DNA of 64,000 nucleotides, from NCBI GenBank assembly GCA_016716535.1, contig JADJWD010000004.1, positions 434,001 to 498,000 on the forward strand, read 5' to 3'. The notes below the pieces were generated by a model. That model was not told the origin of the DNA and searched no databases. It saw only the letters and a list, made by a program, of their open reading frames with translations. Position numbers and translations under genes: made by a program. This DNA is from Betaproteobacteria bacterium (GTDB lineage: Bacteria; Pseudomonadota; Gammaproteobacteria; Burkholderiales; Burkholderiaceae_C). Position 1 is the first letter of the stretch, and each line of letters opens with the position of its first letter. Positions 9,813 to 21,655 of the stretch are shown here, piece after piece.

Positions 9813-10417
9813 AGGCGCCGCTGCCGCCGCGGCACAGCGGCCTGGACGACGCGCAGGCGCTCATCACCGGCACGCTGTTCGTCGCGCTGGGGCTCGTGCT
9901 CTTTCGCCACGCGGGGCTCGTCACCGGCGGCACGGCGGGCATCGCGTTCGTCGCGCACTACGCGCTCGCGGTGCCGTTCGGCGCCGCGTTCTTCGCCATC
10001 AACCTGCCCTTCTACGTGCTCGCCTGGCGGCGCATGGGCGCGCGCTTCACGGTGAAGACCTTCGCGGCCGTCGCGCTGCTGTCGGCCACGGCCGAGGTGC
10101 TGCCGCACTGGCTGGTGCTGCAGTCGGTGCAGCCGGTGTTCGCGGCGCTCGGCGGCGGGCTCCTGATGGGCGCGGGCATGCTGATGCTGTTCCGCCACCG
10201 CGCGAGCCTGGGCGGCCTGAACGTGCTCGTGCTGTGGCTGCAGGAAAGACGCGGCTGGCGCGCCGGGCACGTACAGCTGGCGCTGGACAGCCTCGTGCTG
10301 CTCGCGTCGCTGCCGTGGCTGACGGCCTGGCAGCTCGTGCTTTCGATCGCCGGCGCGGCGGCGCTGAACTTCGCGATCGCCGTGAATCACCGGCCAGGAC
10401 GCTACCTGGCGATGTGA
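9809..10417 (+). CDS. YitT-family membrane protein
   Basis: 202-residue inner-membrane protein starting at GTG 9809, whose GTGA overlaps the stop of the DUF2788 gene. The region ITGTLFVALGLVLFRHAGLV followed by TGGTAGIAF is the YitT/DUF161 signature, and about five further hydrophobic helices follow. There is no C-terminal DUF2179 domain, so this is the short form. Transport has been proposed for some members of the family, but no substrate can be assigned here. Last gene of a tightly overlapping trio; a 143-base gap separates it from the FecR gene. Confidence 0.85.
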   Translation: MKAPLPPRHSGLDDAQALITGTLFVALGLVLFRHAGLVTGGTAGIAFVAHYALAVPFGAAFFAINLPFYVLAWRRMGARFTVKTFAAVALLSATAEVLPHWLVLQSVQPVFAALGGGLLMGAGMLMLFRHRASLGGLNVLVLWLQERRGWRAGHVQLALDSLVLLASLPWLTAWQLVLSIAGAAALNFAIAVNHRPGRYLAM

Positions 10418-12305
10418 ACTCGTCGATGTGCTTCCCCCATGAGTCTGGCTCCGCGGGCGGCGGCGCCGCCGCTGCCGCGTGGCATAGTCCTTCGCAACAT
10501 CCAAGAAACCCTGCGCACGCGCCGCTGCAGCGCCTGGCAGCCCGAGGGAGGCCCGCCCCCGTGTCGATTCGTGAGCTTGCCCGCCGCTGGCGAGCCGGCG
10601 CCGCCGTCTGCGGCGCTTCGGTCGTACTCGCTGCGCTCCCCGCGTCGCCGGCGCTGGCGCAACGGACCCCGTCGGAGGCCGCCGACGAGTGGATCTACCT
10701 GGTCGAGCGCGGCGACACGCTGATCGGCCTGCACGAACGCCTGCTGCGCCCGGAGGCCGACTGGCGCATCGTGCAGCGGCTGAACCGCATCGCCAACCCG
10801 AACCTGCTGCTGCCGGGCGCCAGCTTGCGCATCCCGGTGGCGCTGCTGCGCGAAGAGGCCGAGCAGGCCGAAGTGCTGCACGTGCACGGCGAGGTCTGGA
10901 TCGAACGCAACGGCGCGGCTCGCCAGCCGCTTTCCGGCAACACGCCGGTCGCCGTCGGCGACGTCGTGACCACCGGCGCGCAGTCGTCGGTGTCGCTGCG
11001 TTTTGCCGACAGCTCGCGCACGCAGATCGGCCCCAACAGCCGCCTCGTCGTCGATCGCCACGCGCGGCTGGGCGCGAGCGGCGTCGTCGACACGCGGCTC
11101 AAGCTCGACGCCGGCGGCGCCGAGGTGCAGGTGCCCGCGCCACCGCCGGCCACCGCCGCGCCACGCACCGAAGCACGAGGTGCCGCGCGCCCGCCCGCCT
11201 CGGCCGCCGCGGCACCGCCGATGCCCCCGGCGCGCCCGGCGCCGCGCTTCGAGTTGCGCACGCCGGTCGTCAACCTCGGCGTGCGCGGCACCGAGTTCCG
11301 CGGCCGCGTCGACGGCGCGCGCGTGCTGGCCGAAGTCGTGCAAGGCCGCGTCGCGGCCGGGCCGCAGACGGTCGACGCCGGCTTCGGCACCGTCGCCACC
11401 GCCGCCGGCGTGGCGCCGCCGCGGCGGCTCTTGCCCGCGCCCGACGCGGCCGCGCTGCCCGAGCGCATCGAGCGTGTGCCGCTGCAGCTGAACCTGCCGC
11501 GCGTCGAGGGCGCGCGCGCGATGCGCGCGCAGGTCTATGCGCTCGGCGACGCGCAAGGCGGTGCCGGCAGCGCCCCGCGCCTGCTGCTGGACGGCGTATT
11601 CGATCAGCCGCAGGCCGCGTGGACCGACGACCTGCCCGACGGCCGCTACGAGCTGCGCCTGCGCGCCAGCGATGCCGACGGCGTCGAAGGCCTCGCCGCG
11701 CAGCGCGTCTTCACGCTGAAGGCGCGGCCCGAGCCGCCGTTCCTTCAGCGCCCGCGCGCCGGCGAGAAGACCACCGACGAGCAGGTGACGCTCACGTGGG
11801 CGCGCAACCCGCAGGCGGCGCGCTACAAGGTGCAGGTGGCGCGAGAGGCCGACTTCGCGGCGCCCTCGGTGCAGCGCGACGACGTCACCGCCACCGAGCT
11901 GCGCGTGCCGCTGGCGCTGGGCACGCACCACTGGCGCGTGGCCGCCGTGCGCGCCGACGGCGACACGGGCCCCTGGGGCGACGCGCGCGTCGTCGAGCGT
12001 GTCGCGGTGCCGCCGCCGCCGCCGCCGCCCTCGGCGCCCGGCGGGCAGAAAGCCGCCGCCGGCGAAGACGGCCTCGTCGTCAGCTGGGCCGCCTCGCCGG
12101 TGCCCGGCGCGAGCTACCAGGTGCAGGTGGCGCGCGACGCCGCGTTCACGCAGCTCGTGCTCGACGAGCGCACGACGCGCACCGAAGCCCTGGTGCCGAA
12201 GGCCGACGCCGGCACGTATTACGTGCGCGTGCGCACGATCGGCCCCGACGGGCGCCCCGGCACCTTCGGCGGCGCGCAGGAGATCGAGGTGCCGCGTTCC
12301 TGGCC

Positions 12306-15500
<3,195 letters not shown>

Positions 15501-15539
15501 CAAACGCCGATCACCGGCCGGCGGCGCACGCCGGCGGCA

Positions 15540-16277
15540 TCACCCCATGTGCAGGCCGCCGTTGCAGCTGAAGTCGGCGCCGGTCGTGAAGCCCGAGTCC
15601 TCGCCGGCGAGCCAGGCGACGATCGAGCCGATCTCGTCGGGCGTGCCCAGGCGCTTGACCGGGATCGTCGCGACGATCTTCTCCAGCACCTCGGGCTTGA
15701 TGGCGCGGACCATGTCGGTGCCGATGTAGCCGGGGCTGACGGTGTTCACCGTGACGCCCTTGTTCGCGAGCTCCTGCGCCAGCGCCATCGTGAAGCCGTG
15801 CATGCCGGCCTTCGCGGCGCTGTAGTTGGTCTGCCCGGCCTGGCCCTTCTCGCCGTTGACGCTGCTGATCTGGATGATGCGGCCCCAGCCCTTTTCCACC
15901 ATGCCCGGCACCACCTGTTTGGTGACGTTGAACATGCTGTTGAGGTTGGTGTCGATGACCGCGTCCCAGTCCTCGCGCGTCATCTTCAGGAACATGCGGT
16001 CGCGCGTGATGCCGGCGTTGTTGATCAGCACGTCGATCGCGCCGTGCTCGCCGGTGGCCTTGGCGAACGCGGCCACCGTGCTCTCCCAGTCGGCGACATT
16101 GCCCACCGAGGCGTAGAAGGTGTAGCCGAGCGCCTTCTGCTCGCCGATCCACTTGGCGTGGTCGCGGCTCGGGCCGCAGCCGGCAATGACCTTGAAGCCT
16201 TCCTTGTGCAGGCGCTGGCAGATTGCCGTGCCGATGCCGCCCATGCCGCCGGTGACGTATGCGACCTTCTGTGCCAT
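15540..16277 (-). CDS. phaB: Acetoacetyl-CoA reductase (NADPH)
   Basis: Reduces acetoacetyl-CoA to (R)-3-hydroxybutyryl-CoA, the monomer for polyhydroxybutyrate. 245-residue short-chain dehydrogenase: the glycine-rich cofactor motif is VTGGMGGIGTAI, the fold marker NNAGITRD is present, and the catalytic Ser in ISSVNG and YxxxK in NYSAAKAG are intact. The closing FSCNGGLHMG is characteristic of PhaB. ATG at 16277 is the only sensible start. It follows phaC in the same direction with a 117-base gap, giving a phaC-phaB pair; the thiolase phaA is not adjacent. Convergent with the hybrid kinase, with 39 bases between the stops. Confidence 0.95.
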   Translation of the reverse strand: MAQKVAYVTGGMGGIGTAICQRLHKEGFKVIAGCGPSRDHAKWIGEQKALGYTFYASVGNVADWESTVAAFAKATGEHGAIDVLINNAGITRDRMFLKMTREDWDAVIDTNLNSMFNVTKQVVPGMVEKGWGRIIQISSVNGEKGQAGQTNYSAAKAGMHGFTMALAQELANKGVTVNTVSPGYIGTDMVRAIKPEVLEKIVATIPVKRLGTPDEIGSIVAWLAGEDSGFTTGADFSCNGGLHMG

Positions 16278-16394
16278 CGATTCGCTCCTTGAGTGTGGTT
16301 GTGCGATGTCGTTGAGTATCTGCCGCCCCTTGCGGCCGGAGAAGCCTTCAAGCCCCCCGAGGAAACACTGCCGTGTCGTTGCAGCCGCTTGCGT

Positions 16395-18302
16395 TCAGGC
16401 TTTCGCCTTCACGTAACGGCCGGGCGCGGGTTCGATCACCTTGAAGTCGCGAGTGCCGTAGCCCTTGGGCGCCGGCACGTCGCCGCCGGCGTGGCCGGCG
16501 AGCCACTCGGTCCACACCGGCCACCAGCTGCCGGGCCGCTCGCTGGCGCCTTGCAGCCAGCCCTGCGGCTCCTCGGGCAACTGCGCATTGACCCAGTGGC
16601 TGCGCTTGCCCTTGGCCGGCGGGTTGATGACGCCGGCGATGTGGCCGCTGGCGCCGAGCACGAACGTCACCGCACGGCCGCGCGCGCCGGCGCGGCGCTT
16701 GAACAGCGCCACCGAACGGTACGCGGCGTCCCACGGCACGATGTGGTCCTCGCGCGAGGCGTAGACGAACACCGGCGCGGCGATGCGCCCGAGGTCGACC
16801 TTCTCGCCGCAGACGGTCAGGCGGCCGGGCACCTTCAGCTCGTCCTGCAGATACGTGTGGCGCAGGTACCAGCAGTACATCGGCCCGGGCAGGTTCGTGC
16901 TGTCGCCGTTCCAGTACAGGAGGTCGAACGGCGGCGGCGCCTCGCCTTTCAGGTAGTTGCCGACGACGTAGTTCCACACGAGGTCGTTGGGGCGCAGGAA
17001 GCTGAAGGTCGTCGCCAGCTCCTTGCCGCGCAGCAGCCCGGGGCCGCGCGGCGACTCGGCGCCGATCGTCATCTCGCGCAGCCGCACGCTCGCCTCGTCG
17101 ACGAAGATGTCCAGGATGCCGGTGTCGCTGAAGTCGAGCAGCGTCGTCAGCAGCGTCACCGACGCGGCCGGCTGGTACTCGGCCGCATCCGGTTGGCCGA
17201 GGCGCGCACCGCGCGCCGCCAGCACCGCGAGCGCCGTGGCGAGGATCGTCCCGCCGACGCAGAAGCCGAGCGCGTTGATCGTCGCCGCGCCGCTGATCGC
17301 CTGCACCGTGCGGATCGCGGTGATCGCGCCGTCTTCGATGTAGTCGTCCCAGGTCTTCGCGGCGAGCGACTCGTCGGGGTTGCGCCAGCTGACGACGAAG
17401 AGGCGGTGCCCCTGCTCGACCGTGTGGCGCACGAGCGAATTGTCGGGCTGCAGATCGAGGATGTAGTACTTGTTGATGCAAGGCGGCACGAAGATCACCG
17501 GCCGCTCGTGCACCTTGGCCGTCAGCGGCTTGTATTCGATGAGCTGGAAGAGCTCGTTCTCGAACACCACCGCGCCCTCCGTCGTGGCGACGTTGCGGCC
17601 GACCTCGAAGACGCTCTCGTCGGTCTGCGAGACGTGGCCCTTCTGCACGTCCTCCAGCAGGTGCTGCATGCCGGTGGCGATGCTCTCGCCGCGCGTGGCC
17701 AGCGCCTTGCCGAGCGCCTCGGGGTTCAGCGCGAGGTAGTTGCTCGGGCTCGCCGCATCGATCCACTGCTGCACCGCGAAGCGCACGCGCGCGCGCGTCT
17801 TCGCATCGCCCTCGACGCTCTCGGCCATCTGCATCAGCGTGCGTGCGTTCAGCAAGTACAGCTGGGCGTTGAAGGCGGCGGCCGGGTTCTTCAGCCATTC
17901 GGCGCCGGCGAAGCGGCGGTCGGCCAAGGTCGGCGCGGCAGGTGCGGCCGCCCCATCGCCTGCGCTGGCACCCGCCGCGGCCAGCGACTGGTTCCACAGC
18001 TCGCCGGCGCTCTTCAGGTAGTCGCCCTGCAGCGCCGCGAGGCGCTCCATCGGCAGCGACAGGCCCGACATCGAACGCCAGATGTCGCCGAAGGGGGCGG
18101 CGAACGGCGGCGGCGTGTCAGCCGCAGCGCCCGGCGCAGCGACGGTGGGCTCGACGCCGGCGGCCGCGGCGGCGGCCTCGGTGGCAGCCTTGGCCGCCTT
18201 GATACCGGCCTTGGTGGCCGTGCCAGTGGCGCGGCTTGCGGCCTTCGATCGCGGCTTCGCGCCGGGCTTTGCCGTTGCGGCCGCAGTCTTCTTGGTCTTC
18301 AT
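16395..18302 (-). CDS. phaC: Class I poly(3-hydroxyalkanoate) synthase
   Basis: Polymerises (R)-3-hydroxyacyl-CoA into PHA on the granule surface. 635 residues from ATG 18302 (MKTKKTAAATAKPG); an upstream in-frame ATG at 18365 lacks support. The first about 60 residues are Lys/Ala-rich and phasin- or histone-like, so the protein is longer than the 589-residue Cupriavidus enzyme. The lipase-like box is LGFCVGG with nucleophile Cys about 348, and the catalytic His lies in GASGHIAGV. Conserved blocks PPCINKYYILDL and YWNGDSTNLPGPMY confirm class I. The start lies 133 bases from the divergent small membrane gene at 18436. Confidence 0.96.
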   Translation of the reverse strand: MKTKKTAAATAKPGAKPRSKAASRATGTATKAGIKAAKAATEAAAAAAGVEPTVAAPGAAADTPPPFAAPFGDIWRSMSGLSLPMERLAALQGDYLKSAGELWNQSLAAAGASAGDGAAAPAAPTLADRRFAGAEWLKNPAAAFNAQLYLLNARTLMQMAESVEGDAKTRARVRFAVQQWIDAASPSNYLALNPEALGKALATRGESIATGMQHLLEDVQKGHVSQTDESVFEVGRNVATTEGAVVFENELFQLIEYKPLTAKVHERPVIFVPPCINKYYILDLQPDNSLVRHTVEQGHRLFVVSWRNPDESLAAKTWDDYIEDGAITAIRTVQAISGAATINALGFCVGGTILATALAVLAARGARLGQPDAAEYQPAASVTLLTTLLDFSDTGILDIFVDEASVRLREMTIGAESPRGPGLLRGKELATTFSFLRPNDLVWNYVVGNYLKGEAPPPFDLLYWNGDSTNLPGPMYCWYLRHTYLQDELKVPGRLTVCGEKVDLGRIAAPVFVYASREDHIVPWDAAYRSVALFKRRAGARGRAVTFVLGASGHIAGVINPPAKGKRSHWVNAQLPEEPQGWLQGASERPGSWWPVWTEWLAGHAGGDVPAPKGYGTRDFKVIEPAPGRYVKAKA

Positions 18303-18435
18303 CGTCGGTCTCCAGCGACGGCGCGCAGCGGCGAAGGCTCGCGCGGGCCACTTTGTTGTCGGCACGAGGTTGTAGGCGGCGCGGCTTACCTGCCCATGAC
18401 GGCGGCGACCATCAAAACCGCGAGATCATTCTGGC

Positions 18436-18798
18436 ATGTTGATCGTCGCCATCGCCTGGATCTACGTCGTCGGCATGGCCGCCATCGCCGAGGCGCTGTC
18501 GCCGCAAGGCACCGTGCTCGGCGCGCTCGTCACGTTCACGTTCTGGGGCGTGCTGCCGCTTTCGATCGTGCTGTACGTGATGGGCACGCCGGCGCGCAGG
18601 AAACGGCGCCGGCGTGCGGAAGAGACTGAAGCGGCAGACGCGGGCGAAGCGGCCGGGCAGGCGCCGCCGCCAGCACCACCTTCAACCGCGCGCGATGCTC
18701 CCGCCGCCGGCGCGGTGCAGCCAGATGGCCGCGGCCATGCGCCCGGAGGGACTGGCCGGGACGCGGGTGCTGTCGCGCCTGAACGAGAAGAACGTTGA
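18436..18798 (+). CDS. Small membrane protein of unknown function
   Basis: 120-residue ORF from ATG 18436. The first 55 residues form two hydrophobic helices (MLIVAIAWIYVVGMAAIAEA and VLGALVTFTFWGVLPLSIVL) ending in a basic RRKRRRR stretch. The rest is Ala/Pro/Gly-rich and charged, and probably disordered. The C-terminal 39 codons overlap the 3' end of pgeF on the other strand, so the tail may be a read-through extension rather than conserved sequence. Similar short membrane proteins occur beside pha genes in related genomes. No function can be given. Confidence 0.7.
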   Translation: MLIVAIAWIYVVGMAAIAEALSPQGTVLGALVTFTFWGVLPLSIVLYVMGTPARRKRRRRAEETEAADAGEAAGQAPPPAPPSTARDAPAAGAVQPDGRGHAPGGTGRDAGAVAPEREER

Positions 18799-19572
18799 CT
18801 CGTCGTCGAACGTACAGGCCTCGCTCGCACTGACCGCGCCGACACCCAGCCGCGCCAGCCGCGCACGCGCGAGGCCGCGCAGATCGGCAAGCCAGCGCGG
18901 CGCGCCGTCGGGCCGCGGCGCGAAACGAAAGCCCGGCGCATCGCTCACATCGCTCACATCCCTTTCGCGCGGCTCGACGCCGAAGGCGTGCAGCACCTCG
19001 GCGCCGACCTCGAAGCGCGCCGGCCCGATGCACGGCCCCAGCCACGCCATCAGTTCACCCGGCGCCACGCCGGCGCCGCGCGTGAGCGCCTCGACCGTCG
19101 CCTCGATGACGCCGGCCGCGAGCCCGCGCCAGCCGGCGTGCGCCGCGGCGACCGCGCGGCCGTCGCGCGCGGCCAGCAGCACCGGCAGGCAGTCGGCCGC
19201 GCCGATGACGCAGGCCACACCCGGCGTTTGCGTCCACGCGGCATCGGCGGCGACCTCGGGGCACTCGGGCGTCGCGTCGTCGAGTTCGAGTACGTGCACG
19301 CCGTGCACCTGGCGCAGCCACACCGGGCGCGCCGGCGGTGGCTCGGCAGCCACGTCCACACCGCGAAGGCTGGCCGCGAAGCGCCGCCGGTTCTCGGACA
19401 CCGCCTCGGGCGTGTCGCCGACGGCGCGGCCGAGGTTCAGGCTCGCGAGCGCGCCGGTGCTGACGCCGCCGGACCGGGTGCTCATCAGCGCGCCAACGTT
19501 TGCCGGCGCCGCCCACGCCGGGCGCACGAGCGCCGATTCAGGCAGCGCGGCCGTCACTCGGCATCCGGGCAA
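18682..19572 (-). CDS. pgeF: Purine nucleoside phosphorylase / laccase-domain protein (YfiH family)
   Basis: Family once called polyphenol oxidase; members act on purine nucleosides, and E. coli YfiH has been proposed to edit peptidoglycan precursors. 296 residues from 19572. Conserved features: TRSGGVSTGALASLNLGRAV, the metal-site QVHG, GAADCLPVLL with its Cys, AAHAGWRGLAAGV with its His, and the cap motif LGPCIGPARFEVG. The C-terminal TFFSFRRD is also typical. The 3' end (about the last 39 codons) overlaps a convergent small membrane gene. The 5' end overlaps the 3' end of the upstream isomerase gene by 19 bases, so the two are probably co-transcribed. Confidence 0.9.
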   Translation of the reverse strand: MPGCRVTAALPESALVRPAWAAPANVGALMSTRSGGVSTGALASLNLGRAVGDTPEAVSENRRRFAASLRGVDVAAEPPPARPVWLRQVHGVHVLELDDATPECPEVAADAAWTQTPGVACVIGAADCLPVLLAARDGRAVAAAHAGWRGLAAGVIEATVEALTRGAGVAPGELMAWLGPCIGPARFEVGAEVLHAFGVEPRERDVSDVSDAPGFRFAPRPDGAPRWLADLRGLARARLARLGVGAVSASEACTFDDESTFFSFRRDSTRVPASPSGRMAAAIWLHRAGGGSIARG

Positions 19573-20186
19573 GCCTCGGGCCGCGTGCGCTCGAACGCGT
19601 CGAGCTTCATGCAGTTGTCGAACACGCGCACGACGTGGGGCACGTGCTCGAGCCGGCAGCCGAAGCGCCGCGCGTTGAAGATCTGCGGCACGAGGCAGCA
19701 GTCGGCCACCGTCGGCGTCTCGCCGTGGCAGTAGGTGGCCGGCCGCGCCGCGAGCTGGCGCTCGATGACTTCGAGGCCGGTCTCGACCCAGTGCTTGTAC
19801 CAGCGGTTCTTGTCGTCCTCGCTGACCTTGAGGTCGCGCACGAGGTAGCGCAGCACGCGCAGGTTGTTCAGCGGGTGGATTTCGCAGGCGATGTCCAGCG
19901 CGATGGCGCGCACGCGCGCACGGCCGCCGGCGTCCGCGGGCAGCAGCGGCGGCTGCGGATGTGTCTCGTCGAGGTACTCGATGATCGCCAGCGACTGCGT
20001 CAGCGTGTGTTCGCCGTCGCGCAGCAGCGGCACGAGCCGCGCCGCCGACACCGCCGCGTAGCTTTCATTGAACTGCTCGTCGCGCTGCAGATGCACCGGC
20101 TTGTAGTCGTAGGCCAGGCCCTTCAGCGCCAGCGCGATGCGCACGCGGTACGACGCCGACGAGCGGAAGTAGTTGTAGAGCTCCAT
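19554..20186 (-). CDS. maiA: Maleylacetoacetate or maleylpyruvate isomerase (zeta-class GST)
   Basis: Glutathione-dependent cis-trans isomerase. 210 residues from ATG 20186. The N-terminus MELYNYFRSSASYRVRIALA contains the active-site SSxSxRVR motif of zeta-class GSTs. SLAIIEYLDETHPQPPLLP and the helical domain marker DIACEIHPLNNLRVLRYL are diagnostic. Both MaiA (tyrosine/homogentisate route) and NagL (gentisate route) share these motifs, so the substrate is open. The adjacent hydrolase gene, 50 bases upstream, supports either pathway. No ring-cleaving dioxygenase lies in the window. Confidence 0.88.
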   Translation of the reverse strand: MELYNYFRSSASYRVRIALALKGLAYDYKPVHLQRDEQFNESYAAVSAARLVPLLRDGEHTLTQSLAIIEYLDETHPQPPLLPADAGGRARVRAIALDIACEIHPLNNLRVLRYLVRDLKVSEDDKNRWYKHWVETGLEVIERQLAARPATYCHGETPTVADCCLVPQIFNARRFGCRLEHVPHVVRVFDNCMKLDAFERTRPEACPDAE

Positions 20187-20236
20187 CACATCCTCCACGC
20201 TGACAGCGGTCGCCTCGGGCAGCGAACGAGCCGCGA

Positions 20237-20938
20237 TCAGCGCACCGCGACGCGCAGCACCGGCAGGCCGGCGATCACACCTTCCATCACGTCGCCGGAC
20301 ACCACCGCGCCGACGCCGGCCGGCGTGCCGGTGAAGACGAGGTCGCCCGGTTTCAGCTCCCAGGCGCGGCTGAGCTGCTCGATCGTCTCGTTGACGCTCC
20401 AGATCAGCTCGGCAAGGTCGCCCTTCTGCTTTTGCTGGCCGTTGACGGCGAGCGTGATCGCGCCCTTCGTCAGCTCGCCGGTGCGCGCCTTCGGCACGAG
20501 CGGGCCGATCGGCGCCGACTGGTCGAACGCCTTGCCGATGCTCCACGGCCGGCCCTGCTTCTTCATCTCGTTCTGCAGATCGCGCCGGGTCATGTCCAGG
20601 CCGGCGGCATAACCCCAGATGTGATCGGCCGCCTGCGCTGCCGGGATGTCGCGCCCGCCGCGGCCGATGGCCACGACGAGTTCGATCTCGTGGTGCAGGT
20701 TCTTCGTCAGCGGCGGGTAATCGATGGCGCCGGTCTCGCCTTCGGCCACCGGCACCAGCGAATCGGCCGGCTTCAAGAAGAAGAACGGCGGCTCGCGGCC
20801 GGTGAAGCCCATCTCCTGTGCGTGCTCGGCGTAGTTGCGGCCGACGCAGTAGATGCGGTGCACCGGGAACAGGCCGCCGCCGGCAGCCGGCAGGACGGGG
20901 ACGCAGGCAGGGGCCGGCGGCGTGAAGACGTAGTTCAT
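20237..20938 (-). CDS. Fumarylacetoacetate/fumarylpyruvate hydrolase family protein
   Basis: 233 residues from ATG 20938 (MNYVFTPPAP); an ATG at 20986 would add an unconserved leader. Contains the FAH-fold blocks IYCVGRNYAEHAQEMG, PPFFFLKPADSLVP, metal-ligand region LHHEIELVVAIGRGG, AGLDMTRRDLQ and LVFTGTPAGVGAV. The MNYVF N-terminus and short single-domain length resemble NagK fumarylpyruvate hydrolases more than eukaryotic-type FAH. It would cleave fumarylpyruvate to fumarate and pyruvate, the step after the neighbouring isomerase. Transcribed with the isomerase and pgeF. Confidence 0.87.
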   Translation of the reverse strand: MNYVFTPPAPACVPVLPAAGGGLFPVHRIYCVGRNYAEHAQEMGFTGREPPFFFLKPADSLVPVAEGETGAIDYPPLTKNLHHEIELVVAIGRGGRDIPAAQAADHIWGYAAGLDMTRRDLQNEMKKQGRPWSIGKAFDQSAPIGPLVPKARTGELTKGAITLAVNGQQKQKGDLAELIWSVNETIEQLSRAWELKPGDLVFTGTPAGVGAVVSGDVMEGVIAGLPVLRVAVR

Positions 20939-21093
20939 GGGCTTGCGGATTCCTTGAGCGCGATCAGGACTGGCGAGGGCGGGCATTTTTCCCGGCTGCG
21001 CATGCTACGCCGTCACGCCTGCGCGGCCGGCGACGACGCGAGCCACGCCGGGCCCGCACTCCCAACGTGTGAACAAGCCCTAAACTGGCGCCG

Positions 21094-21639
21094 ATGTTCG
21101 TGCCCCGCCGCATCCAGCATTGCCGCGCGTGCGGCGCGGCCACCGCCTACCGCGTGCCGGCCGACGACAACCGCGAGCGCGCGATCTGCAGCGGCTGCGG
21201 CGAGATCCACTACGAGAACCCGATCAACGTCGTCGGCACCGTGCCGGTGTGGCACGACCAGGTGCTGCTGTGCCGGCGCAACATCGAGCCGCGCTACGGC
21301 ATGTGGACGCTGCCGGCCGGCTTCCTCGAGCACGGCGAGACGGCGCGCGACGGCGCACTGCGCGAGACCACCGAAGAGGCTGGCGCGCGCATCGAGCTCG
21401 AGGGCCTGTACACCGTGCTGGACGTCGTGCGCGCCGGCCAGATCCACCTCTTCTGGCGCGCGCGCATGCTCGACGCGCACCTGGCGCCGGGACCGGAGAC
21501 GATCGAGGCGCGCCTGTTCCGCGAGGACGAGGTGCCGTGGGAGCAGATCGCGTTTCGCACCGTGCGGCAGACGCTCGAGCACTTCTTCGCCGACCGCCGG
21601 GCCGGGCGGTTCGGATTCCACGAGGGGCAGATCGGCTGA
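21094..21639 (+). CDS. NUDIX hydrolase with N-terminal zinc ribbon
   Basis: 181 residues. The N-terminus has a four-cysteine zinc ribbon (CRACGAA and CSGCGEIHYENP), followed by a NUDIX box reading GFLEHGETARDGALRETTEEAG with all catalytic Glu present. This is the layout of NADH pyrophosphatase-like NUDIX proteins, but much of the NudC N-terminal domain is absent. Substrates could be NADH, ADP-ribose or FAD; the sequence does not decide. Stands alone on the plus strand, divergent from the FAH-type gene and convergent with the LapD-like gene (16-base gap). Confidence 0.88.
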   Translation: MFVPRRIQHCRACGAATAYRVPADDNRERAICSGCGEIHYENPINVVGTVPVWHDQVLLCRRNIEPRYGMWTLPAGFLEHGETARDGALRETTEEAGARIELEGLYTVLDVVRAGQIHLFWRARMLDAHLAPGPETIEARLFREDEVPWEQIAFRTVRQTLEHFFADRRAGRFGFHEGQIG

Positions 21640-21655
21640 CAGCGCGCGGGGTTTG

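Noticed and set aside
10457..10472. A perfect 16-bp GC palindrome before the FecR gene
   Set aside because: It is made only of gcggcggc/gccgccgc units, which occur by chance in such DNA. There is no T run for termination and no known operator match.
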